A stretch of DNA of 39,157 nt, taken from DATLNM01 sp035536775. GTDB taxonomy: Bacteria > Actinomycetota > CADDZG01 > WHSQ01. Below are positions 1 through 8,072 of this stretch, one piece after another. Made by a program: the position numbers and the translations under genes. Each line of letters starts with the position of its first letter. Positions within the stretch are counted from its first letter, which is position 1. The notes beneath the pieces were generated by a model, which did not search any database, was not told the origin of the DNA, and was given only the letters and a program-made list of their open reading frames with translations. The DNA lies in NCBI GenBank assembly GCA_035536775.1, contig DATLNM010000051.1, forward strand, positions 1 to 39,157, given 5' to 3'.

Positions 1-287
1 GCCCCTAGCCCCCTCTCTGGCCTGTTCGGCTCTGATCTGGTCTCGTCTCGTTCGGCGGTCGTCGGGCACTTGGGTCAGATCGGGAGTGGCGTAAACGGAA
101 ACCGCCCCTCCCCCCTATCCGATAACGAATACCACACCGGAAAGTTGTCCACCGAAGCCCTTTTTGCCCTGGTTAGAGCCCCCTCCGTGCGCCGCCGTGC
201 TACCCGTCTCTCTATGCTGACCGGCAAGGGTCGCGCGCTGCCGAGGCCCGGCCCCTGTCGAGCGTCCGGATTGTGTCAATAGTCCTG

Positions 288-304
288 ATAGCTTGTCAAG
301 CTAT
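288..304. repeat. Perfect 7-bp inverted repeat
   Basis: ATAGCTT, a 3-base spacer GTC, then AAGCTAT. It is an AT-rich island in GC-rich surroundings. A smaller repeat, ATTG-TGT-CAAT, lies just upstream at 270-280. There is no T-run after it, so it looks more like a protein-binding site than a terminator. The regulator and the target gene are unknown; the nearest downstream transcribed feature is tRNA-Leu. Confidence 0.4.
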
Positions 305-388
305 AGAGAGGCGCAGCTCGCAGCCGGACCGGCCTTCCCCCGTCTGCACCCAGCCGGCGACGGGCGGGCGGGGTACCTAGTCAGGACC

Positions 389-394
389 TAACAT
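389..394 (+). promoter_or_regulatory. Possible -10 box of tRNA-Leu
   Basis: The hexamer TAACAT ends 12 bases before the first tRNA nucleotide, which would give a short 5' leader for RNase P to remove. No good -35 element is visible at 16-18 bases upstream, so this is a weak call. Confidence 0.3.
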
Positions 395-406
395 TCCCCT
401 AACCGA

Positions 407-489
407 GCCCGGGTGGCGGAACGGGAGACGCGGGGGCCTTAAAAGCCTCTGGCCTTGCGGCCGTGTGGGTTCGACCCCCACCCCGGGCA
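407..489 (+). tRNA. tRNA-Leu (anticodon UAA)
   Basis: An 83-nt class II tRNA with a perfect 7-bp acceptor stem (GCCCGGG at 407-413 with CCCGGGC at 482-488) and discriminator A at 489. The anticodon loop is C-T-TAA-A-A with anticodon TAA at 440-442, closed by a 5-bp stem at 433-437 and 445-449. A long variable arm (GGCC-TTGC-GGCC) and a T arm (GTGGG / CCCAC around TTCGACC) are present. It reads UUA and UUG codons. The CCA end is not encoded. It is convergent with the gene ending at 538. Confidence 0.95.
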
Positions 490-537
490 CGCCCGCCCCG
501 CGCCGTGATCGTTAAGCTCTTCAGCCGGGTCGCGACG

Positions 538-1245
538 CTAGATCAGGGGCCACGGCAGAGGGCGGTCGGTGCCCGGCGCGGGGAAACGATCCTCGACCAG
601 CAGCGACTCGACGCGCCCCAGGGTCGCCGCGGCCTCCTCGGGGCTCAGCAGAGCCGCCAGGTCGGTGGTTAGCTCGCCGTCGTCGGCCAGAGCCGCTCCG
701 AGCTCCTCGAGGCGCTTCCGGAGGGACGCGCCAAGCGGCTCGCCGGCGTACGCCCAGATGACCGTGCGCAGCTTGGGATCGGCGTGGAACGTCAGACCGT
801 GGTCGACACCCCACAGCCGTCTCGTGGCGTCCTCCAACACATGCCCTGCCTTGCGGTCGGCGTTGTTGACGACCACGTCGAACGCGGCGAACGCGCGGAG
901 GTCGTCCGAACGTTCGTCCATCAGCACGAAGTAATGGCGGTCGGGGTCGTGCTCGACGAACAGCTGGAGCGAACCGGAGCCGAGGGGGGCGTCGTCGCGC
1001 ACGATCGTCGGCGGGACGATGTGCCAGCCGGCGGCTTCGCTGACGAGGTAGGCCGCGACCTCGCGCGCCGCGAGTGTTCCGTGCGGGAAGTCCCACAACG
1101 GCCGCTCGCCGCGCGTCGGCTTGTAGACCGCGAGGATCTCTTCATCGGACGTCCTGACACGCGCGAGGAACGTGTAGTTCGACGAGAACGGGAGTCTGCC
1201 AAGAACGTCGACGTCGCCCGTGCGGAGGATCGAGGCTGCGTCCAC
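538..1245 (-). CDS. SCO1664-family protein (PI3/4-kinase-like fold)
   Basis: About 235 residues resembling the actinobacterial SCO1664 family (TIGR03843), whose function is not established. Kinase-like features are visible: a Lys in AVYKPTRGERPLWDFP, a catalytic-loop-like VVNNADRKAGHVL, and a metal-site-like WGVDHGLTFH. The last gene of a minus-strand operon behind DUF3090 and a histidine phosphatase, an association known in actinobacteria. I chose the GTG at 1245 because GGAGGG lies 3 bases upstream and the family begins about ten residues before the conserved LGRL. A GTG at 1266 would give a GTGA overlap with the DUF3090 stop and is the main alternative. The frame stays open to 1341 but that part overlaps conserved DUF3090 sequence. 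Confidence 0.85.
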   Translation of the reverse strand: MDAASILRTGDVDVLGRLPFSSNYTFLARVRTSDEEILAVYKPTRGERPLWDFPHGTLAAREVAAYLVSEAAGWHIVPPTIVRDDAPLGSGSLQLFVEHDPDRHYFVLMDERSDDLRAFAAFDVVVNNADRKAGHVLEDATRRLWGVDHGLTFHADPKLRTVIWAYAGEPLGASLRKRLEELGAALADDGELTTDLAALLSPEEAAATLGRVESLLVEDRFPAPGTDRPLPWPLI

Positions 1246-1262
1246 GGACCCTCCGCGCGTCG

Positions 1263-1796
1263 TCACCCGAGAGGGTGGTGCCCGTTCGAGGCCGGGCAGC
1301 GGTGTCCCTCTGGGTCGATCGGGAGTCCGCACAGCTGGCACAGGGGCCGGCCTTCGGCGAGCGCGGCGGTCGCGTGAAGCACGAAGGCGCGGGCCTGGTC
1401 GCGTCGCAACAGGTAGCGGTCCCCCGCGTCGGGATCGAGTTGCGGCTCGTCTTCGTCGAGATCGGCAAGTGCGGGATCGGGCGGCGGCTGGAGCAGCACG
1501 ATCATCGAGCCGGTCGCGTCGTCGTAGCCGAGCCCGATCGCAGACACGCGCCAGCGCGCCTCGACGGGCTCCGTGAGAGCTAATGCCGGGTCGCGCGCCG
1601 GAGGAGTCGCGCGGATCGTGTCTTCGGGGTCGGTGGCTAGCAGAAGGTCTTGGAGCTTCTCGGCGAGGAGCGAGACCTGTTGTTTCTCGAGCGCGTAGGT
1701 CAGAACCTCGGTGCCCGACCTGACCTGCAAGTAGAACGCGCGGCGTCCGGGCTCCCCGACGTAGTCCGCGGTAAAGACTTCGGGCGGGCCGTTCAT
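1263..1796 (-). CDS. DUF3090 family protein
   Basis: A 177-residue protein matching DUF3090 (TIGR03847), found almost only in actinobacteria and of unknown function. Visible family signatures are VGEPGRRAFYLQVR near residue 13, ALEKQQVSLLAEKL near 35, and a C-terminal Cys-His motif CQLCGLPIDPEGHRC that could hold a metal ion. The start ATG at 1796 follows the phosphatase stop by 17 bases, with AAGGAATGAG as a loose ribosome binding site. It sits between its two usual partners, so the three probably act in one process, perhaps phosphoryl transfer on an unknown small molecule; this is inference from conserved neighbourhood. Confidence 0.9.
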   Translation of the reverse strand: MNGPPEVFTADYVGEPGRRAFYLQVRSGTEVLTYALEKQQVSLLAEKLQDLLLATDPEDTIRATPPARDPALALTEPVEARWRVSAIGLGYDDATGSMIVLLQPPPDPALADLDEDEPQLDPDAGDRYLLRRDQARAFVLHATAALAEGRPLCQLCGLPIDPEGHRCPASNGHHPLG

Positions 1797-1813
1797 TTAT
1801 GGAAACTCATTCC

Positions 1814-2419
1814 TTAGTCGAGCTTTCCGTCGGCGACCCAGTTGAGGGCAAGGATGCGCGGGCCGTCGGTTCCGATGCCCAGGATCGATACCGATGCCGG
1901 CGAGATCACGATCCTCTGGAAGAGATCGATGTGGACCCCGAGGTAGTGCGCCATCACGAGACGGATGATCTCTGCATGAGTGACGCAACAGATGGCGCCG
2001 CGCGGATGTTCCGCGTTCAGCGCGGCGATGTCGGCGACTGCGCGCGCCTGTGTCTCTTGCAGCGTCTCACCGTCGGGGAAGCGCGCGGCGGAGGGCCACC
2101 GCTGCACCTGCGTCCACAGCTTCGTGCGCGCAAGGGTCTTCATCGAACGGTTCGTCCACTTGCCGTACTGGACCTCGCCGAGGTCGTCCCGCAGTTCGAC
2201 TTCGAGGTTCAGGCGCTCTGCGATCGGAGCGGCGGTCTCGCGCGTCCGATCTATCGGGCTCGAATAAACGGCTTTGATCGGCAGGCGGGCCAGCCGTTCG
2301 GCGACCGCATCGGCCTGGGCGCGCCCCTCATCAGTGAGATGCACGCCGGGCGCCCAACCGGTCAGCTTGTGCCCGGTGTGCGCGGTGACCGCGTGGCGCA
2401 CCAGATAGAAGATCGTCAC
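1814..2419 (-). CDS. Histidine phosphatase (MSMEG_4193-type phosphomutase-like)
   Basis: A 201-residue member of the phosphoglycerate-mutase/histidine-phosphatase superfamily. The phosphohistidine motif is LVRHAVTA at residues 6-13 (RHA instead of the common RHG), a second Arg is in SSPIDRTRET near residue 57, the acid residue is in LGEVQYGKW near 80, and the second catalytic His is in CCVTHAEII near 147. It best fits the TIGR03848 group that travels with DUF3090 and SCO1664-family genes. The substrate is unknown. The GTG start at 2419 overlaps the stop of the upstream acyl-CoA synthetase (GTGA), implying coupled translation. Confidence 0.88.
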   Translation of the reverse strand: MTIFYLVRHAVTAHTGHKLTGWAPGVHLTDEGRAQADAVAERLARLPIKAVYSSPIDRTRETAAPIAERLNLEVELRDDLGEVQYGKWTNRSMKTLARTKLWTQVQRWPSAARFPDGETLQETQARAVADIAALNAEHPRGAICCVTHAEIIRLVMAHYLGVHIDLFQRIVISPASVSILGIGTDGPRILALNWVADGKLD

Positions 2420-4404
2420 GTCGCGAGCGACTTCTCGATCGCCTTCAGCGCGCTGGGGTTCTCGAGCGACGACAGGTCGCCGGGATCCTCGCCTACGACC
2501 TGAGCGCGGATCGCGCGCCGGAGGATCTTGGCGGAACGCGTCTTGGGGAGCTCGTCGACGAAGCGGATCTCCGCCGGCGTGAACGCCTTACCGAGCTGAG
2601 CGGCGATGACCCCCTTGATCTCCTGCGCCAGCTCGGGGCTCTGCTCCGCGCTTGCGCGCACGATGCAGAAACACCACACGGCCTCGCCCTTGACGTCGTC
2701 GGGCACCCCGACCGCGGCGCACTCGATCACGGCGGGGTGATCGACGGCCGCGGACTCGAACTCCGCGGGACCGATCCTCTTGCCGGCGATGTTCAGCGTG
2801 TCGTCGGACCGACCGTGGAGGAACCAGTAGCCGTCGTCGTCGATGGTTGCCCAGTCACCGTGCACCCAGACATCGGGCCAGCGCGACCAATACGTGTCGA
2901 GGTAGCGCTGAGGGTTGTTCCAGAAACCGCGCGTCATCCCGGGCCACGGCTTGGTGCACACGAGCTCGCCGACCTCGCCGCGTATCGGATGCCCGTCGGG
3001 CCCGAAGACGTCTATCGCCATGCCGAGTGCCGGAGCGCCCAACGAACACGACTTGGTCGGGATCACGGGCGCTTGTCCGAGGAAGCACGCGCCGATCTCT
3101 GTGCCGCCGGAGATGTTGATGATGGGGCAGCGGCCTCCTCCGACGGTGTCAGAGAACCACTGGTACGGATCGGGATTCCACGGCTCACCGGTCGACGCCA
3201 GGATGCGCAAGCGCGAGAGGTCATGAGCGCGCACCGGCGCGTCACCGGCGGGCATCAACGCGCGCACGAGCGTCGGTGAGATCCCGAGGATCGAGACGCC
3301 GTGGCGCTCGCACATGGCCCACAGTCGTTCTGCGGTGGGGTAGTTAGGCGCGCCCTCGTACATGAACACCGTCGCGCCGGCAGCGTGGGTGCCGACCATT
3401 TCCCACGGACCCATGATCCACCCCATGTCCGTAACCCAATAGAGGACATCACCGGGTTTCACATCGGTCTGATACGCCGCCTCGGATGCGATCTTGACGA
3501 GGAATCCACCGTGGACGTGCACCGCTCCTTTGGGCGTACCGGTCGTGCCGGAGGTGTACGCGATCATCAGCGGGGCTTCCGGATCGAGACGCTCGGGCTC
3601 GTGGTCCGGCGCGTGTCCGGAGAACGCGGCGGACCAGGTCGTCGTGTGGGCACCACCGGTGTCCGCCCTATCCCCTGCATGCTGGGGGGCCCAGGCCCCT
3701 GCGGCGCCACCGGGGCCGCCCGACATTCGTTCGAAGACCACGACGTGCTCAACCGAGGGGCACGACGCGATCGCTTCGCGCGCGGTCGCGAGCATGTCGA
3801 CGACGGTGCCTCTACGGAAGAAACCGTCGGCGGTGAACAGCAGCTTGGCCTGCGCGTCGTTGAGCCGTGTCGCGATCGAGGGCGCGCCGAAACCGGAGAA
3901 GATCGGTAGGTAGATCGCGCCGATCGAGGCGCACGCGTAGGCGGCGATGACCGCTTCCGGAACCATCGGCATGTAAACACCGACGGTGTCACCCGCCGAG
4001 ATGCCCAGCGCGCGCAGGCCGTTGGCGGCGCGGCCGACCTCGGCCGCAAGGTCTCCGTAGGTCAGCGTGCGAACGGCTCCGTCCTCGCCCTCCCACAGGA
4101 TCGCCGCTTTCCCGGCGCGGTCGGAGCGGGCGTGTCGGAAGACGCAGTTCTCGGCGAGGTTGACCTTGCCGCCCACGAACCACCGCGGCCACTGGGGACC
4201 CTTCGAGTCGTCGAGCACTTGCTCGTACGGTTCGAAGAAGTCGATACCAAGGTCCCGCACTGCCGCGTCCCAGTACCACTCGATGTCGTCCTGAGACCGG
4301 CGCACCAGCTCCCAGTAATCGTCGATCCCATGAGCGCGCATCAGGCGGGCGACGTTGGCGCGCTGGATGTAATCGGCGTTCGGCTCCCACACGAAGTCGC
4401 TCAT
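2416..4404 (-). CDS. AMP-forming acyl-CoA synthetase (acetyl/acetoacetyl-CoA synthetase-like)
   Basis: A 662-residue ANL-family enzyme that should join a short carboxylic acid to CoA through an acyl-AMP. The ATP loop is YTSGTTGTPKG at 283-293, followed by SGGTEIG in the mid region, YWFLHGRSDDTLNIAGKR at the hinge, and the catalytic Lys near 626 in KTRSAKILRR. The N-terminal domain resembles acetyl- and acetoacetyl-CoA synthetases. The adenylation motif GGTEIG differs from the WQTETG of true acetyl-CoA synthetases, so the substrate is open. Residues 228-270 form a Gly/Ala/His-rich insert. I start at ATG 4404 (MSDFVWEP); a longer frame to 4542 runs through the divergent gene. First gene of the operon with the phosphatase trio. 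Confidence 0.85.
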   Translation of the reverse strand: MSDFVWEPNADYIQRANVARLMRAHGIDDYWELVRRSQDDIEWYWDAAVRDLGIDFFEPYEQVLDDSKGPQWPRWFVGGKVNLAENCVFRHARSDRAGKAAILWEGEDGAVRTLTYGDLAAEVGRAANGLRALGISAGDTVGVYMPMVPEAVIAAYACASIGAIYLPIFSGFGAPSIATRLNDAQAKLLFTADGFFRRGTVVDMLATAREAIASCPSVEHVVVFERMSGGPGGAAGAWAPQHAGDRADTGGAHTTTWSAAFSGHAPDHEPERLDPEAPLMIAYTSGTTGTPKGAVHVHGGFLVKIASEAAYQTDVKPGDVLYWVTDMGWIMGPWEMVGTHAAGATVFMYEGAPNYPTAERLWAMCERHGVSILGISPTLVRALMPAGDAPVRAHDLSRLRILASTGEPWNPDPYQWFSDTVGGGRCPIINISGGTEIGACFLGQAPVIPTKSCSLGAPALGMAIDVFGPDGHPIRGEVGELVCTKPWPGMTRGFWNNPQRYLDTYWSRWPDVWVHGDWATIDDDGYWFLHGRSDDTLNIAGKRIGPAEFESAAVDHPAVIECAAVGVPDDVKGEAVWCFCIVRASAEQSPELAQEIKGVIAAQLGKAFTPAEIRFVDELPKTRSAKILRRAIRAQVVGEDPGDLSSLENPSALKAIEKSLAT

Positions 4405-4412
4405 GGATGCCG

Positions 4413-4418
4413 AACCTA
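4413..4418 (-). promoter_or_regulatory. Probable -10 box for a leaderless acyl-CoA synthetase mRNA
   Basis: TAGGTT on the minus strand, 8 bases before ATG 4404, with no Shine-Dalgarno sequence between. The spacing predicts transcription beginning at or beside the start codon. The divergent DUF501 gene begins 57 bp away, with CATGCT 6 bases before its ATG. Confidence 0.4.
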
Positions 4419-4460
4419 TCGTCCGCGCACCATGGGCCGTCCCTGGGGCATGCTGTCGGG

Positions 4461-5012
4461 ATGCTGGAGCACACGGAGGAAGAGCGCGCCCTAGTCGAAG
4501 CCCAGGTGGGCCGACCGATGCGTGGGTCGTGGCGTGTCGCACGCCGCTGCCATCTAGGGGTTCCGATGGTGATCGAGAGCCACCCGCGTCTCGACGACGG
4601 TTCTCCGTTCCCGACGACGTTCTGGCTCACCTGTCCGATGCTCGTCAAGCGCGCGAGCCTCTTTGAGTCAGAAGGCTGGATGGCCGGGCTCAACGAACGG
4701 CTGGTCGGCGATGCAGCAATGTCAGAACGCCTCGGGTCGGCCGTCGGGCGTTACCGGACGCGCCGAGACAGCTACGAGCCGATCGCCGATTCCGGCTCGC
4801 CGCCCGGAGGGGGGCCCGACCGGGTCAAGTGTCTCCACGCGCACACGGCGCACGAACTCGCGGACCCGCCGAATCCCGTGGGCGCGCTCACCCTCGGCTT
4901 GACGGGTTGGCCGGACTGCCGGGTCCCCTGCTACGAGGCTGCCGAACCGGACGCAGGACCAGCCGGGGCTCGGGCACACGCTCCCACCGTGTCATCGGCC
5001 GCGATCCGATGA
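4461..5012 (+). CDS. DUF501 family protein
   Basis: A 183-residue protein of the DUF501 family (Rv1025 type). Recognisable blocks are VEAQVGRPMRG near residue 12, VARRCHLGVPMVIESHPRL, FPTTFWLTCPMLVKR near 55, and the C-terminal PDRVKCLHAHTAHELA near 120. Function is unknown. The last 35 residues are low-complexity. I start at ATG 4461 rather than 4407, since the family begins close to the EEERALVEAQ segment. Its stop overlaps the next gene by 4 bp (ATGA), and DUF501 with ppx is a conserved actinobacterial pair, so a role in polyphosphate or phosphate metabolism is a reasonable guess only. Confidence 0.88.
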   Translation: MLEHTEEERALVEAQVGRPMRGSWRVARRCHLGVPMVIESHPRLDDGSPFPTTFWLTCPMLVKRASLFESEGWMAGLNERLVGDAAMSERLGSAVGRYRTRRDSYEPIADSGSPPGGGPDRVKCLHAHTAHELADPPNPVGALTLGLTGWPDCRVPCYEAAEPDAGPAGARAHAPTVSSAAIR

Positions 5013-5917
5013 GGGTCGCCGCGATAGATGTGGGCACGAACTCGACACGCCTGCTCGTTGCCGAAGCCGATGCCGAGGGCTTCAGGCCACTCGACCGGCG
5101 CAACACCATCACCCGTCTGGGACAGGGTGTCGACGCGCGGCGCGTCCTCGACCCCGTGGCGCTAGAGAGAACGCTCGCGACGATCGCGGACTATGCCGCG
5201 ATCTGCGGCGAGTACGGCATCAGCAAGTTGCGGGTGACGGGAACGTCGGCAGTACGCGACGCGCACAACCGCGACGAGTTCTTCGACGGCGTACGCGCCC
5301 TGACCGGAACCGAACCCGAGGTCCTGTCCGGCGAATCCGAAGCGCGCGCGACATTCCGCGGCGCGCTCTCCGACCTCGCGCCCATGGGGCCTGTCCTCGT
5401 GGTCGACATCGGCGGAGGCTCGACCGAGCTGATCATCGGCACCGAGGAGCCGGCCGCGATGGTGTCGCTCGACTTCGGCTGCGTGCGCATGCTCGAGAAG
5501 CATCTCCACTCCGACCCCCCAACGTCCGACGAGCTCGGCGCGCTGCGAGTCGAAGTAACGACATCGCTCGAAGGAGCGAAGGCGACGCTGAACGTCCCGA
5601 TCGGAGCGCGCCTGATAGGCGTTGCCGGCACCGTGACGCAACTGGCCCTTCTGAAAGCAGGGGTCCCGGCCTACGACCCCGACATCACCCACCACGCAGT
5701 CCTTTCCCACGGCGACGTCCGCCTGCTCTCGAAGCGCCTGTCATCCTTGACTTACTCCCAACGCAAACGGATCAAAGGGATGCCGTCCGGACGCGCCGAC
5801 GTCATAGTCGCGGGCGCAGAGATATTGGTGTGCGTGATGGAGGTCTTCGACGCCGCCGAAGTCCTGGTAAGCGAAAAAGACATCCTCGACGGCCTAGTCC
5901 TACAACTACTCGACTGA
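5009..5917 (+). CDS. ppx: Exopolyphosphatase / (p)ppGpp phosphohydrolase (Ppx/GppA)
   Basis: A 302-residue Ppx/GppA-family protein of the ASKHA fold. Phosphate-1 loop AAIDVGTNSTRLLVAE at residues 4-19, TGTSAVRDAHNRDEF near 77, phosphate-2 loop VVDIGGGSTELIIG near 133, and a third glycine loop IGVAGTVTQLA near 206. It corresponds to the short single-core type (mycobacterial Ppx1/Ppx2), without the C-terminal HD-like domain of E. coli Ppx. It should release phosphate from polyphosphate or hydrolyse pppGpp. The start ATG at 5009 overlaps the DUF501 stop; a longer in-frame reading to 4829 is antisense-like and rejected. Convergent with the S1-domain gene, only 6 bp apart. Confidence 0.92.
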   Translation: MRVAAIDVGTNSTRLLVAEADAEGFRPLDRRNTITRLGQGVDARRVLDPVALERTLATIADYAAICGEYGISKLRVTGTSAVRDAHNRDEFFDGVRALTGTEPEVLSGESEARATFRGALSDLAPMGPVLVVDIGGGSTELIIGTEEPAAMVSLDFGCVRMLEKHLHSDPPTSDELGALRVEVTTSLEGAKATLNVPIGARLIGVAGTVTQLALLKAGVPAYDPDITHHAVLSHGDVRLLSKRLSSLTYSQRKRIKGMPSGRADVIVAGAEILVCVMEVFDAAEVLVSEKDILDGLVLQLLD

Positions 5918-5923
5918 CCGGAG

Positions 5924-6283
5924 TTAGCGCTTGCCTTCTTTGTGGCGCTTGAGGTCTACCAATCGCTCCTGGCTCTGGTGCATGAACTTCTTGAGCTTCT
6001 GCTCGAACTCGGGATCCCGGCCTGACTTGCGCATCGGCCGCTCCTCGTAGCCCGGCTCCGCCTGCTTGATCGAGAGCTCGATCTTGCCGTCTTCCTTCTG
6101 GCCGACGACCTTGACGGTGACACGCTCACCCTCGCGGACGTGCTCCCGGATGTCCTTGACGTAGTTCTTGTCGACCTGGGAGATGTGGACCATCCCGCTC
6201 TCGCCGGAGTCCAGTTTTACGAACGCGCCGTAGTCCATAACCTTGTCCACGACGCCCTCGACGATGTCGCCTACTTGTGCCAT
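5924..6283 (-). CDS. S1-domain RNA-binding protein (YabR/GSP13-like)
   Basis: A 119-residue protein with one S1 RNA-binding fold at residues 1-72 (VGDIVEGVVDKVMDYGAFV, then SGMVHISQVDKNYVKD and DGKIELSIKQ) and a basic, charged tail. Family members of this size in Firmicutes (YabR, GSP13/CvfD) bind ribosomes or RNA. It follows ftsB by 17 bp on the same strand, as yabR follows divIC in Bacillus. It is the last gene of the long housekeeping block. Confidence 0.88.
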   Translation of the reverse strand: MAQVGDIVEGVVDKVMDYGAFVKLDSGESGMVHISQVDKNYVKDIREHVREGERVTVKVVGQKEDGKIELSIKQAEPGYEERPMRKSGRDPEFEQKLKKFMHQSQERLVDLKRHKEGKR

Positions 6284-6300
6284 TACAGCTAAGCGTACCC

Positions 6301-6726
6301 CTAAAGCGCGCCGAGGCCTAAGAAGTCCAGCAGTCCCTCGACGAAGGACGGCTCGGGGAGCTCGACAGGAATGGGGGCGATCTCGTGTCGGCGGGCGCGC
6401 CGTTTACGCGCCTGCGAGTCCTCACTCGGCGGCATCACCACGAACGCGGTCTCGCCCGGATAGACCAGGCCGATCTGCTCGCGGGCCCGCTGCTCGATGT
6501 AATCCGCGTCGCGCAACCGTTCGATCCGCCGATCGAGGTCCTTATTGATCTTCTGCGTCCGGCCGAGCTCGGCGTTCATCCCGGCGATCCGCTCGCGCTG
6601 CGCCAGCAGCTGGCGGGTCGGCTGGATGCCGATGGCCAGGAGAAGGCCCGCGACGAGGCAGGCACCGATCAGTGCGGGGCCGTAGCGCGTGAGCCACGGG
6701 GCCCGTTCGGGCGGCGGGGTCGTCAC
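6301..6726 (-). CDS. ftsB: Septum formation initiator FtsB/DivIC
   Basis: A 141-residue single-pass membrane protein. A short cytoplasmic N-terminus rich in Pro is followed by one TM helix at about 16-37, a coiled coil at about 38-80, and an extracellular DivIC domain with DADYIEQRAREQIGLVYPGE. It would join FtsL and FtsQ in the division complex that activates septal peptidoglycan synthesis. The GTG start at 6726 overlaps the enolase stop (GTGA). The C-terminal 40 residues are a charged then hydrophobic extension of unclear meaning. Enolase next to ftsB is the actinobacterial arrangement. Confidence 0.92.
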   Translation of the reverse strand: MTTPPPERAPWLTRYGPALIGACLVAGLLLAIGIQPTRQLLAQRERIAGMNAELGRTQKINKDLDRRIERLRDADYIEQRAREQIGLVYPGETAFVVMPPSEDSQARKRRARRHEIAPIPVELPEPSFVEGLLDFLGLGAL

Positions 6727-8006
6727 CCGGTGAACCTCGGGAACGCGCGCCGGCCCGGGTAGCGCGCGGAGTCACCCAGCGCGTCTTCGATCCTGAGCAG
6801 CTGGTTGTACTTCGCGGTGCGCTCACCCCGCGTCGGGGCGCCGGCCTTGATCTGCCCCGCGTTGCTTGCAACCGCGAGGTCGGCGATCGTCGCGTCCTCG
6901 GTCTCACCCGAGCGGTGCGACATCATCGTTGCGAAGCCCGCTCGGTGCGCGAGACGCATGCACTCGAACGTCTCGGTGAGCGTTCCGATCTGGTTGACCT
7001 TGATCAAGACAGCGTTGGCCGAGCGTTCGCGGATGCCGCGTTCGAGTATCGACGGATTGGTGACGAAGAGGTCGTCGCCAACGATCTGAGTGCGTTCGCC
7101 TATCGCGGCGGTGAGCTTCGCCCACCCGTCCCAATCGTCTTCTGCGAGAGGATCCTCTATCGACACGATGGGGTACTTGTCGAGCCACGAGGACCAGAAC
7201 TCGATCACCTCGTCGGTGCTCAGTCGCCGGTCCTCCGACGCGAGGTGATACGTATCCCCGTCCCGGACCTCCGACATCGCAGGGTCGAGCGCAATCGCGA
7301 TATCGGGGCCGGGCTCGTAGCCCGCTGCCTCGATCGCCTCGATGAGCAGCTCGACCGCTTCCGAGTTCGCCTTCAGATCGGGCGCGAATCCGCCTTCGTC
7401 GCCGACGCCGGTCGCCATACCTCTGTCGATGAGGATCTTCTTGAGCGCGTGATAGGCGTTCGATCCCCATTCCATCGCCTCCGCGAACGACGCGGCTCCG
7501 ATCGGGGCGAACATGAACTCCTGGAGGTCGACGGAGTTGTCCGCGTGCGCGCCGCCGTTCAAGACGTTGAGCATGGGGACGGGCAGGACGTGGGCGTCCG
7601 GACCGCCGAGATAACGGAACAGCGCGATGCCGAGCTCGTCGGCCGCGGCATGGGCGACGGCAAGGGAGACCCCGAGGATCGCGTTCGCGCCCAGCTTGGA
7701 CTTGTCGGGGGTGCCGTCGAGGTCCCGCATGAACGTGTCTATCGAGCGCTGGTCGAGCGCGTCGAGGCCCAGCAGCGCCGGCCCGATCGTGTCGTCGACG
7801 TTGCTTACGGCGTTGAGGACGCCCTTGCCCCCGTAGCGGTCGCCGCCGTCCCTGAGCTCGAGGGCCTCGCGCGCCCCCGTGGACGCCCCGGAGGGCACTG
7901 CGGCGCGTCCGGACGCGCCGGAGTCGAGGCCGACCTCGACCTCGACCGTGGGCCGGCCCCTCGAATCGAGGATCTGGCGCCCGCGTACCAGGACAATGGC
8001 GCTCAT
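6723..8006 (-). CDS. eno: Enolase
   Basis: A 427-residue enolase converting 2-phosphoglycerate to phosphoenolpyruvate. Active-site elements are all present: SGASTG near 39-44, catalytic acid in GDEGGFAPD (E204), Mg ligands D241, E284 and D311 in IALDPAMSE, IEDPLAEDDW and VGDDLFVTN, catalytic base K336 in LIKVNQIG, and SHRSGETED at 363-371. Full length. Start ATG at 8006 has AAGGAG upstream with about 10 bases spacing. It is separated from mazG by 66 bp and may have its own promoter (TATGTT on the minus strand around 8049-8054). Confidence 0.98.
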   Translation of the reverse strand: MSAIVLVRGRQILDSRGRPTVEVEVGLDSGASGRAAVPSGASTGAREALELRDGGDRYGGKGVLNAVSNVDDTIGPALLGLDALDQRSIDTFMRDLDGTPDKSKLGANAILGVSLAVAHAAADELGIALFRYLGGPDAHVLPVPMLNVLNGGAHADNSVDLQEFMFAPIGAASFAEAMEWGSNAYHALKKILIDRGMATGVGDEGGFAPDLKANSEAVELLIEAIEAAGYEPGPDIAIALDPAMSEVRDGDTYHLASEDRRLSTDEVIEFWSSWLDKYPIVSIEDPLAEDDWDGWAKLTAAIGERTQIVGDDLFVTNPSILERGIRERSANAVLIKVNQIGTLTETFECMRLAHRAGFATMMSHRSGETEDATIADLAVASNAGQIKAGAPTRGERTAKYNQLLRIEDALGDSARYPGRRAFPRFTG

Positions 8007-8072
8007 CTCTGCTTCACTCCTTCAACATGAACAACATCAGCAACATAGCAGGCGGGAGGGCCCCCGCTGCGG

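Larger units (their letters stand above)
1..406. other. Stretch without a recognisable gene
   Basis: I see no protein gene I can support here. The only open frame of note (70-282, +) has a composition rich in Arg, Pro and Ser like an out-of-frame reading of GC-rich DNA, and no Shine-Dalgarno sequence. I looked for tmRNA, RNase P RNA and SRP RNA core motifs on both strands and found none. The stretch contains a short inverted repeat at 288-304 and the likely promoter of the tRNA-Leu gene at its right end. It could still hold an unrecognised small RNA. Confidence 0.5.

Noticed and set aside
70..282. 70-codon plus-strand frame near the left edge
   Set aside because: No ribosome binding site, composition typical of random GC-rich translation, no recognisable motif.
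1..406. tmRNA, RNase P RNA or SRP RNA
   Set aside because: No tRNA-like end, no GAGGAAAGTCC-type core and no GGAAGGAAGCAG-type tetraloop region on either strand.
6915..8030. 371-codon plus-strand frame
   Set aside because: Antisense to enolase with all its active-site residues.
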